Shown here in pieces: positions 49,920 through 60,773 of a DNA stretch of 64,000 bases (its first letter is position 1; the number at the start of each line of letters is the position of its first letter). The stretch is from Lytechinus pictus (lineage: Eukaryota; Echinodermata; Echinoidea; Temnopleuroida; Toxopneustidae). The DNA is taken from the NCBI RefSeq assembly GCF_037042905.1, contig NC_087247.1, positions 61,899,920 through 61,963,919 of the forward strand, in the 5' to 3' direction. The translations under genes and the position numbers were made by a program. The notes beneath the pieces were generated by a model. That model was given only the letters and a program-made list of their open reading frames with translations. It did no database searches and had not been told where the DNA came from.

Positions 49920-50410
49920 TTTGGAGATGATGAGAGGGTCGAGGAGGTGAGGGATGGCGATGATGAGAGGGATGAGGATCTTTGATGAGAGGGGTGCATG
50001 GAGATGGAGAGAGAGACGACGATGTGAGGGATGGGGATGATCATGGGAGGAAATTCCAGGGGGGACGTGTCCCCCCTACCAAAAATAGTAAGGGGGACAC
50101 AATATAAAATGTCCACCCTACTATTTTTCTTCTTGTATGATGGAGAACAAATACATCATTCACAATCGAAATAATACATGTATTTAGGACTAAATGACCT
50201 TATATTTTTGAAAACCCTTTTTTTTTTCTTGTCAATTATTTTGGGGTTAAAAAATGACCCTACATTTTGGGCGATAACCTTTTTGTTTTAATGCTTAATT
50301 GTCAAATTTTCCAGCCCCTGATCCCCCCTACCTTTAGGGACAGATTTCCGCCCATGGGGATGATGATAGGGACGAGGATGATGATAGGGATGAGGAATGA
50401 TGGGGAGGGA
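49920..50410. repeat. GATGAG-rich simple repeat interrupted by a small MITE
   Basis: Purine-rich GATGATGAGAGGGATGAGGA-like sequence at 49,922-50,042 resumes at 50,356-50,405. Between them an insert with inverted ends ATGGGAGGAAATTCC and GGACAGATTTCCGCCCAT contains TGTCCCCCCTAC words. Confidence 0.7.
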
Positions 50411-50757
50411 TAATAAGGTGAAAAGCCTGAAGAGATAGATAGATTTAAGAACAAAAATCCGTCCGACGAATGCCGTCATGTAGATTCCGTCCCACGTGAT
50501 AACCCAAAACTTCACATATGGCTTGATTTTTGTTCTAAATCATGTTATGTGATGAAAAATCATACTAGGCCCTACAAGTATTTGGGTTACATTGAAAGAA
50601 AATAAGGGTAATCTTTTTTCCAAATTATCAATAAATTAAATTCTTTATTCAATAAAAATGACGAATTTATGATTTTGAATTTAATTTCTTTTACATATGT
50701 GTTTTTTCTTTTTGATTAAATTTATTTTATTACTTTTTTTTCATCACTGTATCATGA

Positions 50758-51136
50758 TTTTTGTCTCACCTGGATAGCAGAGTGAGACTATATAGGTGCC
50801 ACTTTTCCGACGGCAGCGTCAACATCAAATCTTAACCGAAGGTTATAAGTTTCTGAAATGACAGCATAACTTAGAAAGTATTTGGACATAGTTCATGAAA
50901 CTTGGACATAAGATTAATCAAGTATCACTGAACATCCTACAGCAAGTTTCAGGTCACATGATCAAGGTCAAAGGTCATTCAAGGTCAATGAACTTTGGCC
51001 ATGTGGGGGTATTTGTTGAATAACTAATTTTGAATAACTATTTTATAGTAGTTTTCAAAGTCAGCACTGCTCCTGGGCACTGCTGCTATATTGAATCGTG
51101 TAATGCAGGTGAGACTGCCAGAGACGTTCTACTTGT
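50758..51136 (-). repeat. Short copy of the DR1-carrying repeat family
   Basis: Begins TTGTCTCACCTGGATAGCAG, carries AGGTCAAAGGTCA at 50,965-50,977, and ends GTGAGACTGCCAGAGACGTT. This is the same element as 56,826-57,784 with most internal units missing. Confidence 0.85.
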
Positions 51137-51231
51137 TGTATGTACAGGGCTCTCTTTTAACTCAGTTTTTTTTTTTTATTGAAGAGACCACTCTTTCTCG
51201 AGAAAACAGAAATGATAAATAAATCATTTAA

Positions 51232-51583
51232 AGGGATGCTCCGGGATGAAAATATTTATATATAAATAGATATAGTAACATCACATATCAAAGTGCTTAT
51301 TTCATAAAAATCTGATAACAAATAGCCGGGTTATTGAATTGAACGTTTAAAAATTAATCAATCTAATTTCATATAATAAAATACAAAGAACAAGTGAGGA
51401 TATGACATGAGCTTGCTTATTGAATATCCATGAAGACACACCAGACCTGTTTCACCAGAATAATGCAAATCATTCTTTAAAATGCAGCGATAATTTTGTT
51501 ATTCCTTATCTGATTTTGATCAAATTTTCATTGTTTTCTTTGTTCAAATCATATCATTTTCAGCCTGGAGTACCCCATTGTCA
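51232..51583. mobile_element. TTAA MITE fragment related to 12,494-13,078
   Basis: TTAA/AGGGATGCTCCGGGATGA at the left; the right end CAGCCTGGAGTACCCC is mutated and has lost its TTAA. Nested in the 7.36-kb foldback element. 51,584-52,077 holds nothing recognised. Confidence 0.8.
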
Positions 51584-52085
51584 CTTATATATATAACTCA
51601 TTAACATTGCCACAATTTGGTCCAGTTGTTCAAATTATCTCGTAAATACAATATATTTTATTATTACAGAAGCTTGTCATAAGAGTCATTGAGAAGGTGA
51701 TCATAGAGCTAATGCTTGTGTCAACAATTTATCAACTACGTGACCTGCAACTTGCATAATTTATGTAAATATATACCAAAAGTGAAAAATTTTCTAACTG
51801 GTACACCTTAAATGATTACATCCATAATTATGATACCAGGAACTAGAACATGTAGATTGGAAAACAACACTAGGGCAACTTAGTGTTTGATACAGATTTC
51901 AGTTTTCTAGAATGGGTGATATTCTATTCAAAGAAAAACAACATCACTCCAAAGGAACTGCAAAAATTATTTGATAAAAACAAAACCCTCTTCATAGTTG
52001 CTCTTTGCAATATTGTATTGACCACCCTTCTTCTGTTTTTAAAACCCAGACAAGCATGATTTGTTGCTACCCCCTTTCCATGTAC

Positions 52086-52601
52086 CAGTGTTGTAGTCAA
52101 GGCATAAACCTCCAAGGCCAAGGCTTTAATACCCAAGGCCAAGGCTTCGATACCCAAGGCCGAGGCTAAGGCATGGAAACCCAAGGCCAAGGCCAAGGCA
52201 TGAAAACCTCAAGGCCAAGGCCAAGGCATTTCAAACTTTCGATACATGGAACAATGATCCAACAATGCTTAGGCAGCAGACATGGCACACAGGGCAAAAT
52301 GTATAATAGGTGAGAGCGAGCGAACTGAGAGGGCAAAAATTTTGACCTTTGTACATGAAAAACAAAAATAATTTCATGGTAGATTTAGACATTATATTAA
52401 AATAATAATGTAGTTACAAATGAAAGTACAAAAAACAAAATGCCTTGAAAAAGCCTTGAAAATGCCTTGAAATTTCAAGGCTCAAAATCATCAAGGCCAA
52501 GGCCAAGGCCCTCTCAAGGCCAAGGCTTGAATGTTCAAGGCCAAGGCTTTGAAAAAGTAGGCCTTAAGGCCAAGGCCGAGCATCAAGGCACTACAACACT
52601 G
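52086..52601. mobile_element. hAT-like MITE filled with CAAGGC repeats
   Basis: CCATGTAC at 52,078-52,085 and 52,602-52,609 is an exact 8-bp duplication. The ends are CAGTGTTGTAGTCAAGGC and GGCACTACAACACTG. Long stretches inside consist of CCAAGGCCAAGGC on one strand. 516 bp. The frames over it (runs of Ala, Leu, Gly, Gln) are not genes. Confidence 0.92.
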
Positions 52602-53049
52602 CCATGTACCTGTCATTTATTTGTATTTTCCCTCTTTTTCTTTGTTTTTTCTATTGATCGATGTATCAGTGTTTAGTATTGTTGTCTTTTTTTATACCAG
52701 TAATAGAATATAAATTTAATTGAAATGAGAGTGATGAACATAATGAGAAAGGGAGACAATGATAAGATAAGAATGGAGATAAAATATGAATTGAAAATAT
52801 TACAATTTACAGAATATAACATATACATGTATATTTCTATTTATTCAAAGTTCACAATTCATTTTTATTCAGGTTTACATTTAAAATTTAAACAAGTTAA
52901 TTAAGTGATAAGTGATGCATTTTGGAACAATACTAAATTAAATACATTTTATATTGAATAAACAATAATTGGTAAAAATACAAAACACAAAACTTCTAAC
53001 TCTATTCTTTCCTCCTGTAAAAAATTACAAACTAAATGAAATGGACATT

Positions 53050-53246
53050 AGTTCCACTGGCGAATCGGGGGGGGGGGGGGGGGGGCACATTCGGCCCCCC
53101 CCCCCCCTTGAGAGGTACTCAAAAGGCAACTGCTTGTCAAATTTTTCCTGGGAAAAAATTATGATTTGGCAGTGAAGACCTTTTGTCAAAAAATTCCTAT
53201 ACAAAATGCCCCCCGGCCCTGTAGGGAAATTTTGGATCCGCCCTTG
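53050..53246. mobile_element. Small element with a G20/C14 hairpin
   Basis: A run of about twenty G at 53,069 is followed by CACATTCGG and a run of about fourteen C, then an AT-rich middle and GGATCCGCCC at the right end. The left edge is ACTGGCGAATCG. Boundaries are approximate. Confidence 0.5.
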
Positions 53247-53720
53247 ATTATATTTAAAATGGGAATAAGACCGAGTGGCCCTCAAACTTGATTGAAAAAA
53301 ATATTCACAACTGCAGGGCAAGGCTTCAGTCTCCAAGCTCACGACTGTGCAAGTACATCCACTTCCATTAGCAATTCCGGCTGAATTCCACCCCGGCAGC
53401 CTGACATCCACCCTTACCAAGAAATAAAATTAAAGAAAGTAAATCAGAGAAAAACAAGGAATGGCACAATGAATTTCATCAATTTATCTTAAATCCTGTA
53501 AAAAATAAAAATAAGTAATAATTAATTTAATTAAAAATAAGCCCCCAAATGAAAAAATTTTTTATTGATGGCTACCCATAGCCTGGCATGCCCACACAGA
53601 TACACCTAGAACATTTTTACATTTCGGGGCAGGAGTGAACATGCTCCGATCCCCACATGGCCACATAAGTATTTTTTCTGTGACTCAAACATCCACACCA
53701 CAAAGTCAAAGAAATTGAAG

Positions 53721-53951
53721 CAATAGCATATGTAGGATTTTTTAAAAGGGAGGGGGGTTCAAGCTGAATGAAATGTTGATCAACAAAAGAAAAAAAAAAG
53801 TTCTTTACCACCAATTTCAGGTCGTTTCCTCCAAAAAAATTGACAAGCAAACAAACCCCCCCCAAAAAAAAAATTGGGGGGCCGGGTGATGGGTATAAAT
53901 TTTTTTTAAGGGTGTTTGAACGCCTGTAACCACCCCCTGCGTACGCCACTT
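53721..53951. mobile_element. hAT-like MITE, 8-bp target duplication
   Basis: AATTGAAG at 53,713-53,720 and 53,952-53,959. The ends CAATAGCATATGTAGGATTT and CCTGCGTACGCCACTT match the family at 44,287. 231 bp. It interrupts one 315-bp unit of the right arm of the foldback element. Confidence 0.88.
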
Positions 53952-55146
53952 AATTGAAGCATAATTATTGCAACTTAAATCTCAGCTCTACACCAGCGAA
54001 ACTCAGTATAAAAAAATAATAATAAAATGTGTATAAAAAATAGACCTAAAAATAAGTAATTTAATAAAAAATTAAGCCCCCAAATGAAACATTTTTTATT
54101 GATGGCTACCCTCATCCGTCAAAGAAATTGAAGCATATTAATTATTGCAACTTAAACTCAAAATAAAAAAATAAAAAGTAAATGTAAAAAAAATATATAG
54201 GCCTAAAAGTAATCAATTTGATTAAAAATTAAGCCCCCCCCCCCAAAAAAAAAAAATTATGGCTACCCTCAACCCGGCATGTCAACACAGCTACACCGCG
54301 AATATTTTTTCACATTTCGGGGGCAGGAGTGAAATCGCCCCGAGCCCCCACCCACGTAAAAGTAATTTTTGTATATTTAATTATTACAATCTTAAAGCTC
54401 TACACCAGGGAAAATCAATATATAAAAAAAAAATATATATATATATATATACTGTATATATATACATGTACACAAAAAAAAAAGGCAGAGCCTATACGAC
54501 ACTGCCAGCGCGCGCCAAGCTTCAAGCTGTAGTTCACTCTCTCTCACTCAGTCAAGCTCGGCTCTTTGACTGTGCACGCCCACTTCCATTGGGGATTCCA
54601 GGCTGAATCCCACCCCGCCAGTTTAGGCGGCCGAGCTACGTAGAATTGCGATGAAGAGCAGCGGACCGTTCATCAGTTGTTCGCTTCTTACGACCAGAGA
54701 GAAAAGGTGAAAAACTTTAAGAAAATCGTGCAAATACTCCAAATTTTATCCTTTTGATGAGAAAATGGAGTTAATGGAATAAAAGAAAGTCCATCTTCTG
54801 CGATAAAAGTGGTAACTTGAGGAGAAATGATCACAAAATCAAGTCAGTTGTTGAGCGGGGCCGAGCCGAGCACCAACACAGTTAATACACGCGCGCCTAT
54901 GGGAATCGCGATCTGTCGAAAAACGCCTAAAATTACACTTTTTTATTTATTTCAGCGAAAAAAAAGTAATAGAAAGTGAAGAACATTACCATCAGACCAT
55001 ATCTCTAGAAAATCTTTTCAAGAAATTTCGAAATGACAGAAAAATAGACGCAAATTTGTGGGAAAAAAAATCACGAAACGGGTGGGACAACTCGGCCCAC
55101 GGTCCGAGTTGTCCCGTGGTCCGAGTTGTCCCTGATTCTGCACGAA

Positions 55147-55200
55147 CATCGCCTGAGCCTGAGGCTGAGCCTGAGCCTGAGCCGAGGTAACCGTACCGGT
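55147..55200. repeat. GAGCCT-type simple repeat
   Basis: CCTGAGCCTGAGGCTGAGCC and variants, directly next to the right target duplication of the foldback element. Confidence 0.8.
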
Positions 55201-55320
55201 ACCTTTACCTGGGGATTTAGTTCGTATGCAATTCAAATTAATTCGACACGGAATCGTCATATCTCGATTACGAATGTGTGTATAAGAATTGTATGGACTA
55301 GATAATGTTAGTGGCTAAGC

Positions 55321-55373
55321 CAGAGAGCGCCGGACCGTGAAGCGGGCCGGCCCCGCGCCCCGGCGCTCTCTGC
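55321..55373. repeat. Strong GC-rich hairpin
   Basis: CAGAGAGCGCCGG and CCGGCGCTCTCTG are perfect inverted copies around a loop with AAGCGGGCCGGCCCCGCG. A similar GC-rich word (AAAGCGGGCCGGCGCC) occurs at 59,215-59,231. Perhaps the remains of a GC-rich MITE. Confidence 0.75.
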
Positions 55374-56284
55374 CTGGGTTGATAATTATTTACGGCATTG
55401 CCTTATTTACTATCAATATTCAAATTCTGTTATTTAATAAATGATGATTTTAATCTCTGAATTGTTCATCAAAACGGGACTTCGAAGCATAGCTAGCGAC
55501 TTGCGCTTGAAAAAACCGTCATAGCCATAGCATAGGTAGCGATGCCAAACCGGCCGCGCATTTGCATCGGTATGCTCTGCCCCCGTGTAAAACATGGTCT
55601 CAGAAAACTCTTTTCCAGTCTTTAAATATTCATTCAGTAACACTCTGACCCACAAATATCCGCAGATTATCAAATTAAAATACGAAATTCTCACTTTACA
55701 TTCTGATTTGAGGTTAGAATCGCCAGATATTTTGCACTTGAAATGTGTCATCAAAACCTGCCTGATCGGCCGATGCGTGCGGCCATTTTGAATCGCAGAA
55801 GCCCAAAGTGGAAAGTACTGCTCCTGTCATAATCATGTGACACAAGATTTTGACTTACACCAGTGTTTGTGTCAAATTGAATCGTTAGCTTAGTACTTTT
55901 GCTCTGAAATTATGTAAAAAAAAATCCGATTTTTTTTTTTGGCATTTTGATATCATGATTTGTTGAGATTTGGTTGATATGGTGATTTGATGATGAAATG
56001 AATGTTTTGACCCCTTTATCGTACCCCTACACATGAAAAACCAAAAAACTCCCAGCATCATAAGATTCTTTGAATTCTAAGCTTTGTAATGATACCAAAC
56101 TTGTTACCAATTAGGAAACCGCGAAATACCGCCAGCGGGAAAGACTGGGGCTTGCACTGTCCTCAATCTGGAAAATTTAGGGTCAATGCGGAGACTGTAG
56201 TCTGTTGAGTAGGGGTGTTTGGTTTTTGGTGATTATGTAACAGATATTGATGGACCTTTCTTGCCCTTTTAAACCCTGATTATG

Positions 56285-56815
56285 GCCCAAGGCCCCATCT
56301 TTTTTTGCCCAATTTACTACAGATCTATTTTTACTCTTTCCATAATTTGCCCCTGGCCCCTGTGTGGCATTACAACCCGCCCCCTCACCCATAATTGCCA
56401 TTACTCACCCGACCCAATTTTTTTTTCTTGGGGGGGGGCCCTATGTTACATGTACCCCAAACATTACTGGCCCTTGCCCCGACCCCATTTTTTTGGCTAC
56501 CTTTACTCGTCCAACCTCACCGGTCCATGCCCCGACCTTAATTTTTTTTTCTAGCTACCTTTCAGTTGTCCAACATTACTGGCCCCTCCCCCTATCATGA
56601 CCTTATTTTTTTTTTAGCTACCTTGACCTTTGTCCAACCCTACCGGCCCCTTGCCCCCCCCCCCCATCCCGACCCCATTTTTTTTAAATTTTATTTTTTA
56701 GGTACCTTGACCTTTGTCCACTCCTACCGGCCCCTGGCCCCCCCATCCCGACCCCATTTTTTTTTTTTTTTTTTTGTAGAGCTACCTTGACCTTTGTCCA
56801 ACCCATTCTGCATGA
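56285..56815 (+). repeat. Minisatellite, about 60-80-bp units
   Basis: Seven or so irregular units contain TACCGGCCCCTGGCCCC, GACCCCATTTTTTT and AGCTACCTTGACCTTTGTCC. C-rich and T-rich blocks alternate. The overlapping frames in this stretch are the repeat read through. 55,374-56,284 holds no recognised feature. Confidence 0.85.
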
Positions 56816-56825
56816 GCGGCAGACA

Positions 56826-57784
56826 TTTTTGTCTCACCTGCATAGCAGAGTGAGACTATAGGCGCCGCTTTTCCGACGGCGGCGGCGACGGGGTCAACAC
56901 CAAATCTTAACCTGAGGTTAAGTTTTTGAAATGACAGCATAACTTAGAAAGTATATGGACCTAGTTCATGAAACTTGGCCATAAGGTTAATCAAGTATTA
57001 CTGAACATCCTGCCTGAGTTTCATGTCACATGACCAAGGTCAAAGGTCATTTAGGGTCAATGAACTTAGACCATGTTGGGGGAATCAACATCAAAATCTT
57101 AACCTAAGGTTAAGTTTTTGAAATGTCATCATAACTTAGAAAATATATGGACCTAGTTCAGGAAACTTATACATAAGGTTAATCAAGTATCACTGAACAT
57201 CCTGCATGAGTTTCACGTCACATGACCAAGGTCAAAGGTCATTTAGGGTCAATGAACTTTGGCCGAATTGGGGGTATCTGTTGAATTACCATCATATAAC
57301 TTTGAAAGTTTATGGATCTGATTCATGAAACTTGGACATAATAGTAATCAAGTATTACTGAACATCCTGTGCAAGTTTCAGGTCACATGATCAAGGTCAA
57401 AGGTCATTTAGGGTCAATGAACTTTGGCCAAATTGGGGTATTTGTTGAATTACAGCCATAAATTTGAAAGTGTGTTGGTCTAGTTCATAAAACTTGGACA
57501 TAATAGTAATCAAGTATCACTGAACATCCTGTGCGAGTTTCAGGTCACATGATCAAGGTCAAAGGTCATGTAAGGTCAAAGAACTTTGGCCACGTTGGGG
57601 GTATTTGTTGAATTGCCATCATATCTCTATTTAAGTGTATTGGTCTAGTTCATAAAACGTGGAAATAAGAGTAACCAAGTATCACTGAACATCTTGTGCG
57701 AGTTATAGTAGTTTTCAAAATCAGCACTGCTGCTATATTGAATCGCGTGATGCAGGTGAGACGGCCAGAGGCATTCCACTTGTT
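56826..57784 (-). repeat. Tandem array of DR1-carrying units, minus orientation
   Basis: Begins GTCTCACCTGCATAGCAG and ends GCAGGTGAGACGGCCAGAGG. Perfect AGGTCAAAGGTCA boxes lie at 57,037, 57,229, 57,394 and 57,556 (spacings 192, 165 and 162 bp). Same family and same 192-then-163 pattern as 19,830-21,115 read from the other end. Confidence 0.9.
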
Positions 57785-57945
57785 AATGATATGCGTGCAT
57801 ATGTAATTAGATATTTGCCTAATTTGCATAAATTAAGAAAAAACGTAGTCTTATTGCGAAGAGCAGGTCAAAAGCTTCAAAATGAATGGTCACAACATAT
57901 GTATACAGTAAATATTTTAAAATGATGTGGCGTCGCTAGCATAGG

Positions 57946-59006
57946 TAGGGAGTTCGCAGACCAAAAGCTTCGGTCTCTGTTAATTGTTCAGCTGAACTCC
58001 GTTGGCTTCACTCACCAAATACAGAGACCGAAGTTCTAACGCGATCTGTACAGGGGACTCAATGGCCATATATTTATGTACTACTAAGTCTAAGTTCGTA
58101 TAAAACATGGAAGTAAAGTTGCGTGACAGCCGAGGTAAGTCACTGTTTTTGTTCCTTTTAACTTGATTTTTTCTCTGTTTTTTGGCAATTAATGCCAAGA
58201 GGGAATTTTAATTTGCATTTCGGTCGCATTAATTTTCAAAAGTTTGATTCATTAAAGACAAAAATTGAAGAGCCCCGACGGGGGGATTTGGCATTGTTAG
58301 TCCCCTAAGTGGCTGCACGATAGCGAGCCGTCTGTGTACGAGGAGAAATTTTAAAAAAAATTAAAAACTCCTCGAAACAGACGGCTGCCAGCTGTCTAGG
58401 GAGTTCGGTGACTTTTTTGAAATCTAAAAGGAATCCCAACAAATTTGATATCATTGGAAAGCTTGTGAAATAAGAAAAATAATGGTGCTTCAATCATTAC
58501 TTCAATCAACTCATTGTCTGATATATTGACGGAGATATTCCAATTTACAGGGGAAAATATGCAGATTTTGTTCTGTCAAAAAAAACATTAAGGCTGGTTT
58601 GAGTGGGGGAGACTGGCTTTTTAAAATCTTGAAGGAATCCCAACAAATTTGGTACCATTGGAAAGCTTGTGAAATAAGAAAATGAATGGTGCATAAATCA
58701 ACTCATGATATTTCTGTTTAAAGGGGAGTATGTGCAGATTTTTTTTACAGCAAAAGTAGATTTTCATAACTTACATAAAATGCAATGAATGGGACTGTGT
58801 AATACTTTTTTTAAAAGTGCAAATCGCTGCTATGCGCGGCAAGGCATGCCCTTGAATTATACATAATTCTATCCATAAAACTTCAAAGTTTCTCATGGTA
58901 TAGCTTTCGATAGGGTTTTTCCTCCTTTAATGGATTCATACTTGTTTTATACATGGGTGCACAGACAGATACAAATTCAGAAAGTGGCATTTCAGCGAAC
59001 TCCCTA
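57946..59006. mobile_element. Element with TAGGGAGTTCG ends, split by a second element
   Basis: TAGGGAGTTCG at 57,946 and again at 58,397 faces CGAACTCCCTA at 58,996-59,006. The second TAGGGAGTTCG is the target duplication of the 440-bp insert at 57,957-58,396. Inside are two direct copies, about 190 bp apart, of GGAATCCCAACAAATTTG and ATTGGAAAGCTTGTGAAATA. No coding capacity. Confidence 0.75.
57957..58396. mobile_element. Second copy of the double-hairpin element
   Basis: Inverted relative to 48,416-48,865. It begins CAGACCAAAAGCTTCGGTCT and ends GACGGCTGCCAGCTGTC, with both end hairpins kept. Flanked by the 11-bp repeat TAGGGAGTTCG. Confidence 0.9.
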
Positions 59007-59331
59007 ATAAGGGCGCGCTCTTTTTGCTGACTCAAAATCGGGCATGGAAAAGTGTGATGAAATTTGTTGCATGACACTGCATCAAAATTTGCTTGCTGCT
59101 CTCTGTCCTTTCCCCTCGGTGATCGGGTGTCGTCATTTTCTAAAAATAGATCATTGGCCGGTTCTGTCGATACCAAACACACTCGGCGATGTAACCCAGG
59201 TAGCGCCTGCCCGCAAAGCGGGCCGGCGCCCAGGAGCTCACCTTGTATTTACCCATACTCACGGGACAAGGGTAGATTATGGTCAAAATATCTAGCAAGA
59301 TAAATTGTGAAAACATAAATTATGCACTTAC

Positions 59332-60619
59332 CAGTGTTGAAATTACTTTTTATTTTTAGGGAGCCATTTTTAAAAATAAGAGAGCCACTTTTCATTTTAC
59401 GAGAGCCATTTTCAGTTTTCGAGAGCCATTTAAAAAAAAATGATTCAGCGCATGGTTTCGCATCGCTTTTTTTCCTGCTTGTTTACAAATTTATTTAATG
59501 TTGAACATTGTTTATTTAATTGCTATTTACTTTTTCTTCATTGTTATTAATTGTTGAATTATTATTTTCTTTATTGTTGTCCATTTACATGTAGATCTAA
59601 TGTTTATTGTTTGTATCTCATTACTTCTCGTATATTAAATTAAATGGACGTTTGTCGTTCTAACCTCTTTTTTTTAATATACAATTTTGTCCATCAAATT
59701 GAAAAGGATGAAGCTTATCAAATTTGAACAGAATTTGTATTCAGAGGAATCATTTTCATAAATACTTTTTGACTAAAACTCACTTAAAAATTAGTTAATG
59801 AAATATTGAACGCATCACAGCCTGACAGCTAACGTCACCATGTCAACTATTTCTCAAGCTAGGCTACGCTATGCCTACGCTAGCGCAGCTCAGCCACTGA
59901 ACATAGCATGGCGCTCAGTCAATGATGACAGCAACACACAGCTCACAGTCAATCATCACCGCAACACAGGCGGGTATGAAACTGCATTAGCGCCAATACA
60001 TGTATACACTCGGGCACTGACCGTTACTCGCCAAAAATCCCCACAGAAAATGGTAATTTCGGTCTGAAAATTTTGGGATCTGCGCCAAATTTCCAGAGCA
60101 CCAAGTGGCTTAGTTCAGATTTGAGAAGTGGAGTCCCCGAAAATTACTCTAAAATAAAAAAACTGTGATTTTCTTCAGAGCTCACGATCTTATTTTCTTG
60201 CAAATTTAGGATGGTATCTTATAAAATTAATCCAATAGAAAAGGAATTTTTTTGCTATCAAAGTTACGGCGAGACCTGGTGCCGCGCAGCGTTTTGAAAA
60301 ATAGTACAAGGGATATCGAGAGTTTGAAACTCGATACGCATTTTTCTGAAGCGCCGCGCCAGTGATTCTACAAAATCTACTCAGTTACACGTCAAAATGC
60401 GACGATGCATGTAAGTAAAAACTGCTGCTACGCTGACCTGGCTGTCTGACTGCTAATACATGTATATGCAGTCGTAAATGGGAGACTGGATGGGCGTGGA
60501 CGGGAGCGATTTTCATGTTGGGAGTCGCTTGGTACTTGGCAGTTTTAGGCAGTTGCGAGAGCGATTCCAAAGCACACGAGGGCGGAATCGCTCGTCGCTC
60601 CCGTGTATTTTCAACCCTG
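59332..60619. mobile_element. hAT-like element, 8-bp target duplication, 1.29 kb
   Basis: GCACTTAC at 59,324-59,331 and 60,620-60,627. The ends are CAGTGTTGAAATTAC and TTTCAACCCTG. Near the left end GAGAGCCATTTT is repeated four times. The internal 75-codon plus-strand frame (59,840-60,067) shows no transposase motif, so the element seems non-autonomous. Confidence 0.85.
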
Positions 60620-60731
60620 GCACTTACCACGATTATATGGATGAAGGTCTATCGAGTGGTAGAATCCTGACATAGAGGCACAGACTGGAACCTCAAAAAA
60701 CCGAAAAGTTCTCTCCTTCTACCCCAGTCTT

Positions 60732-60773
60732 GATCGGCCATTTTGTTATGATTCATAACAAAAATGGCCGATC
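60732..60773. repeat. 42-bp near-perfect palindrome
   Basis: GATCGGCCATTTTGTTATGA and TCATAACAAAAATGGCCGATC are inverted copies that meet at the centre. No duplication or larger element was recognised around it. 60,774-61,922 holds a long G run near 61,251 and no secure gene. Confidence 0.88.

Larger units (their letters stand above)
47774..55137. mobile_element. 7.36-kb foldback element with 9-bp target duplication
   Basis: CTGCACGAA at 47,765-47,773 and 55,138-55,146 is an exact 9-bp duplication. Inside it the ends begin GGGACAACTCGGACCACGGG in inverted orientation. The left arm (47,774-48,415, then 48,876 onward) is matched inverted by 54,140-55,137 with few changes, including GCGTTTTTCGACAGATCGCG, CAACTGACTTGATTTTGTGA and the CTCGGGGCGATT(T)CACTCCTGC block. 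9-bp duplications and long arms recall Mutator-like or Foldback elements. No transposase was found. At least seven other elements have inserted into it. Confidence 0.85.

Noticed and set aside
51924..52196. 90-codon frame with Ala-Leu-Gly repeats, and the Gln/Gly-rich frame at 52,467
   Set aside because: Produced by the CAAGGC simple repeat inside the hAT-like MITE.
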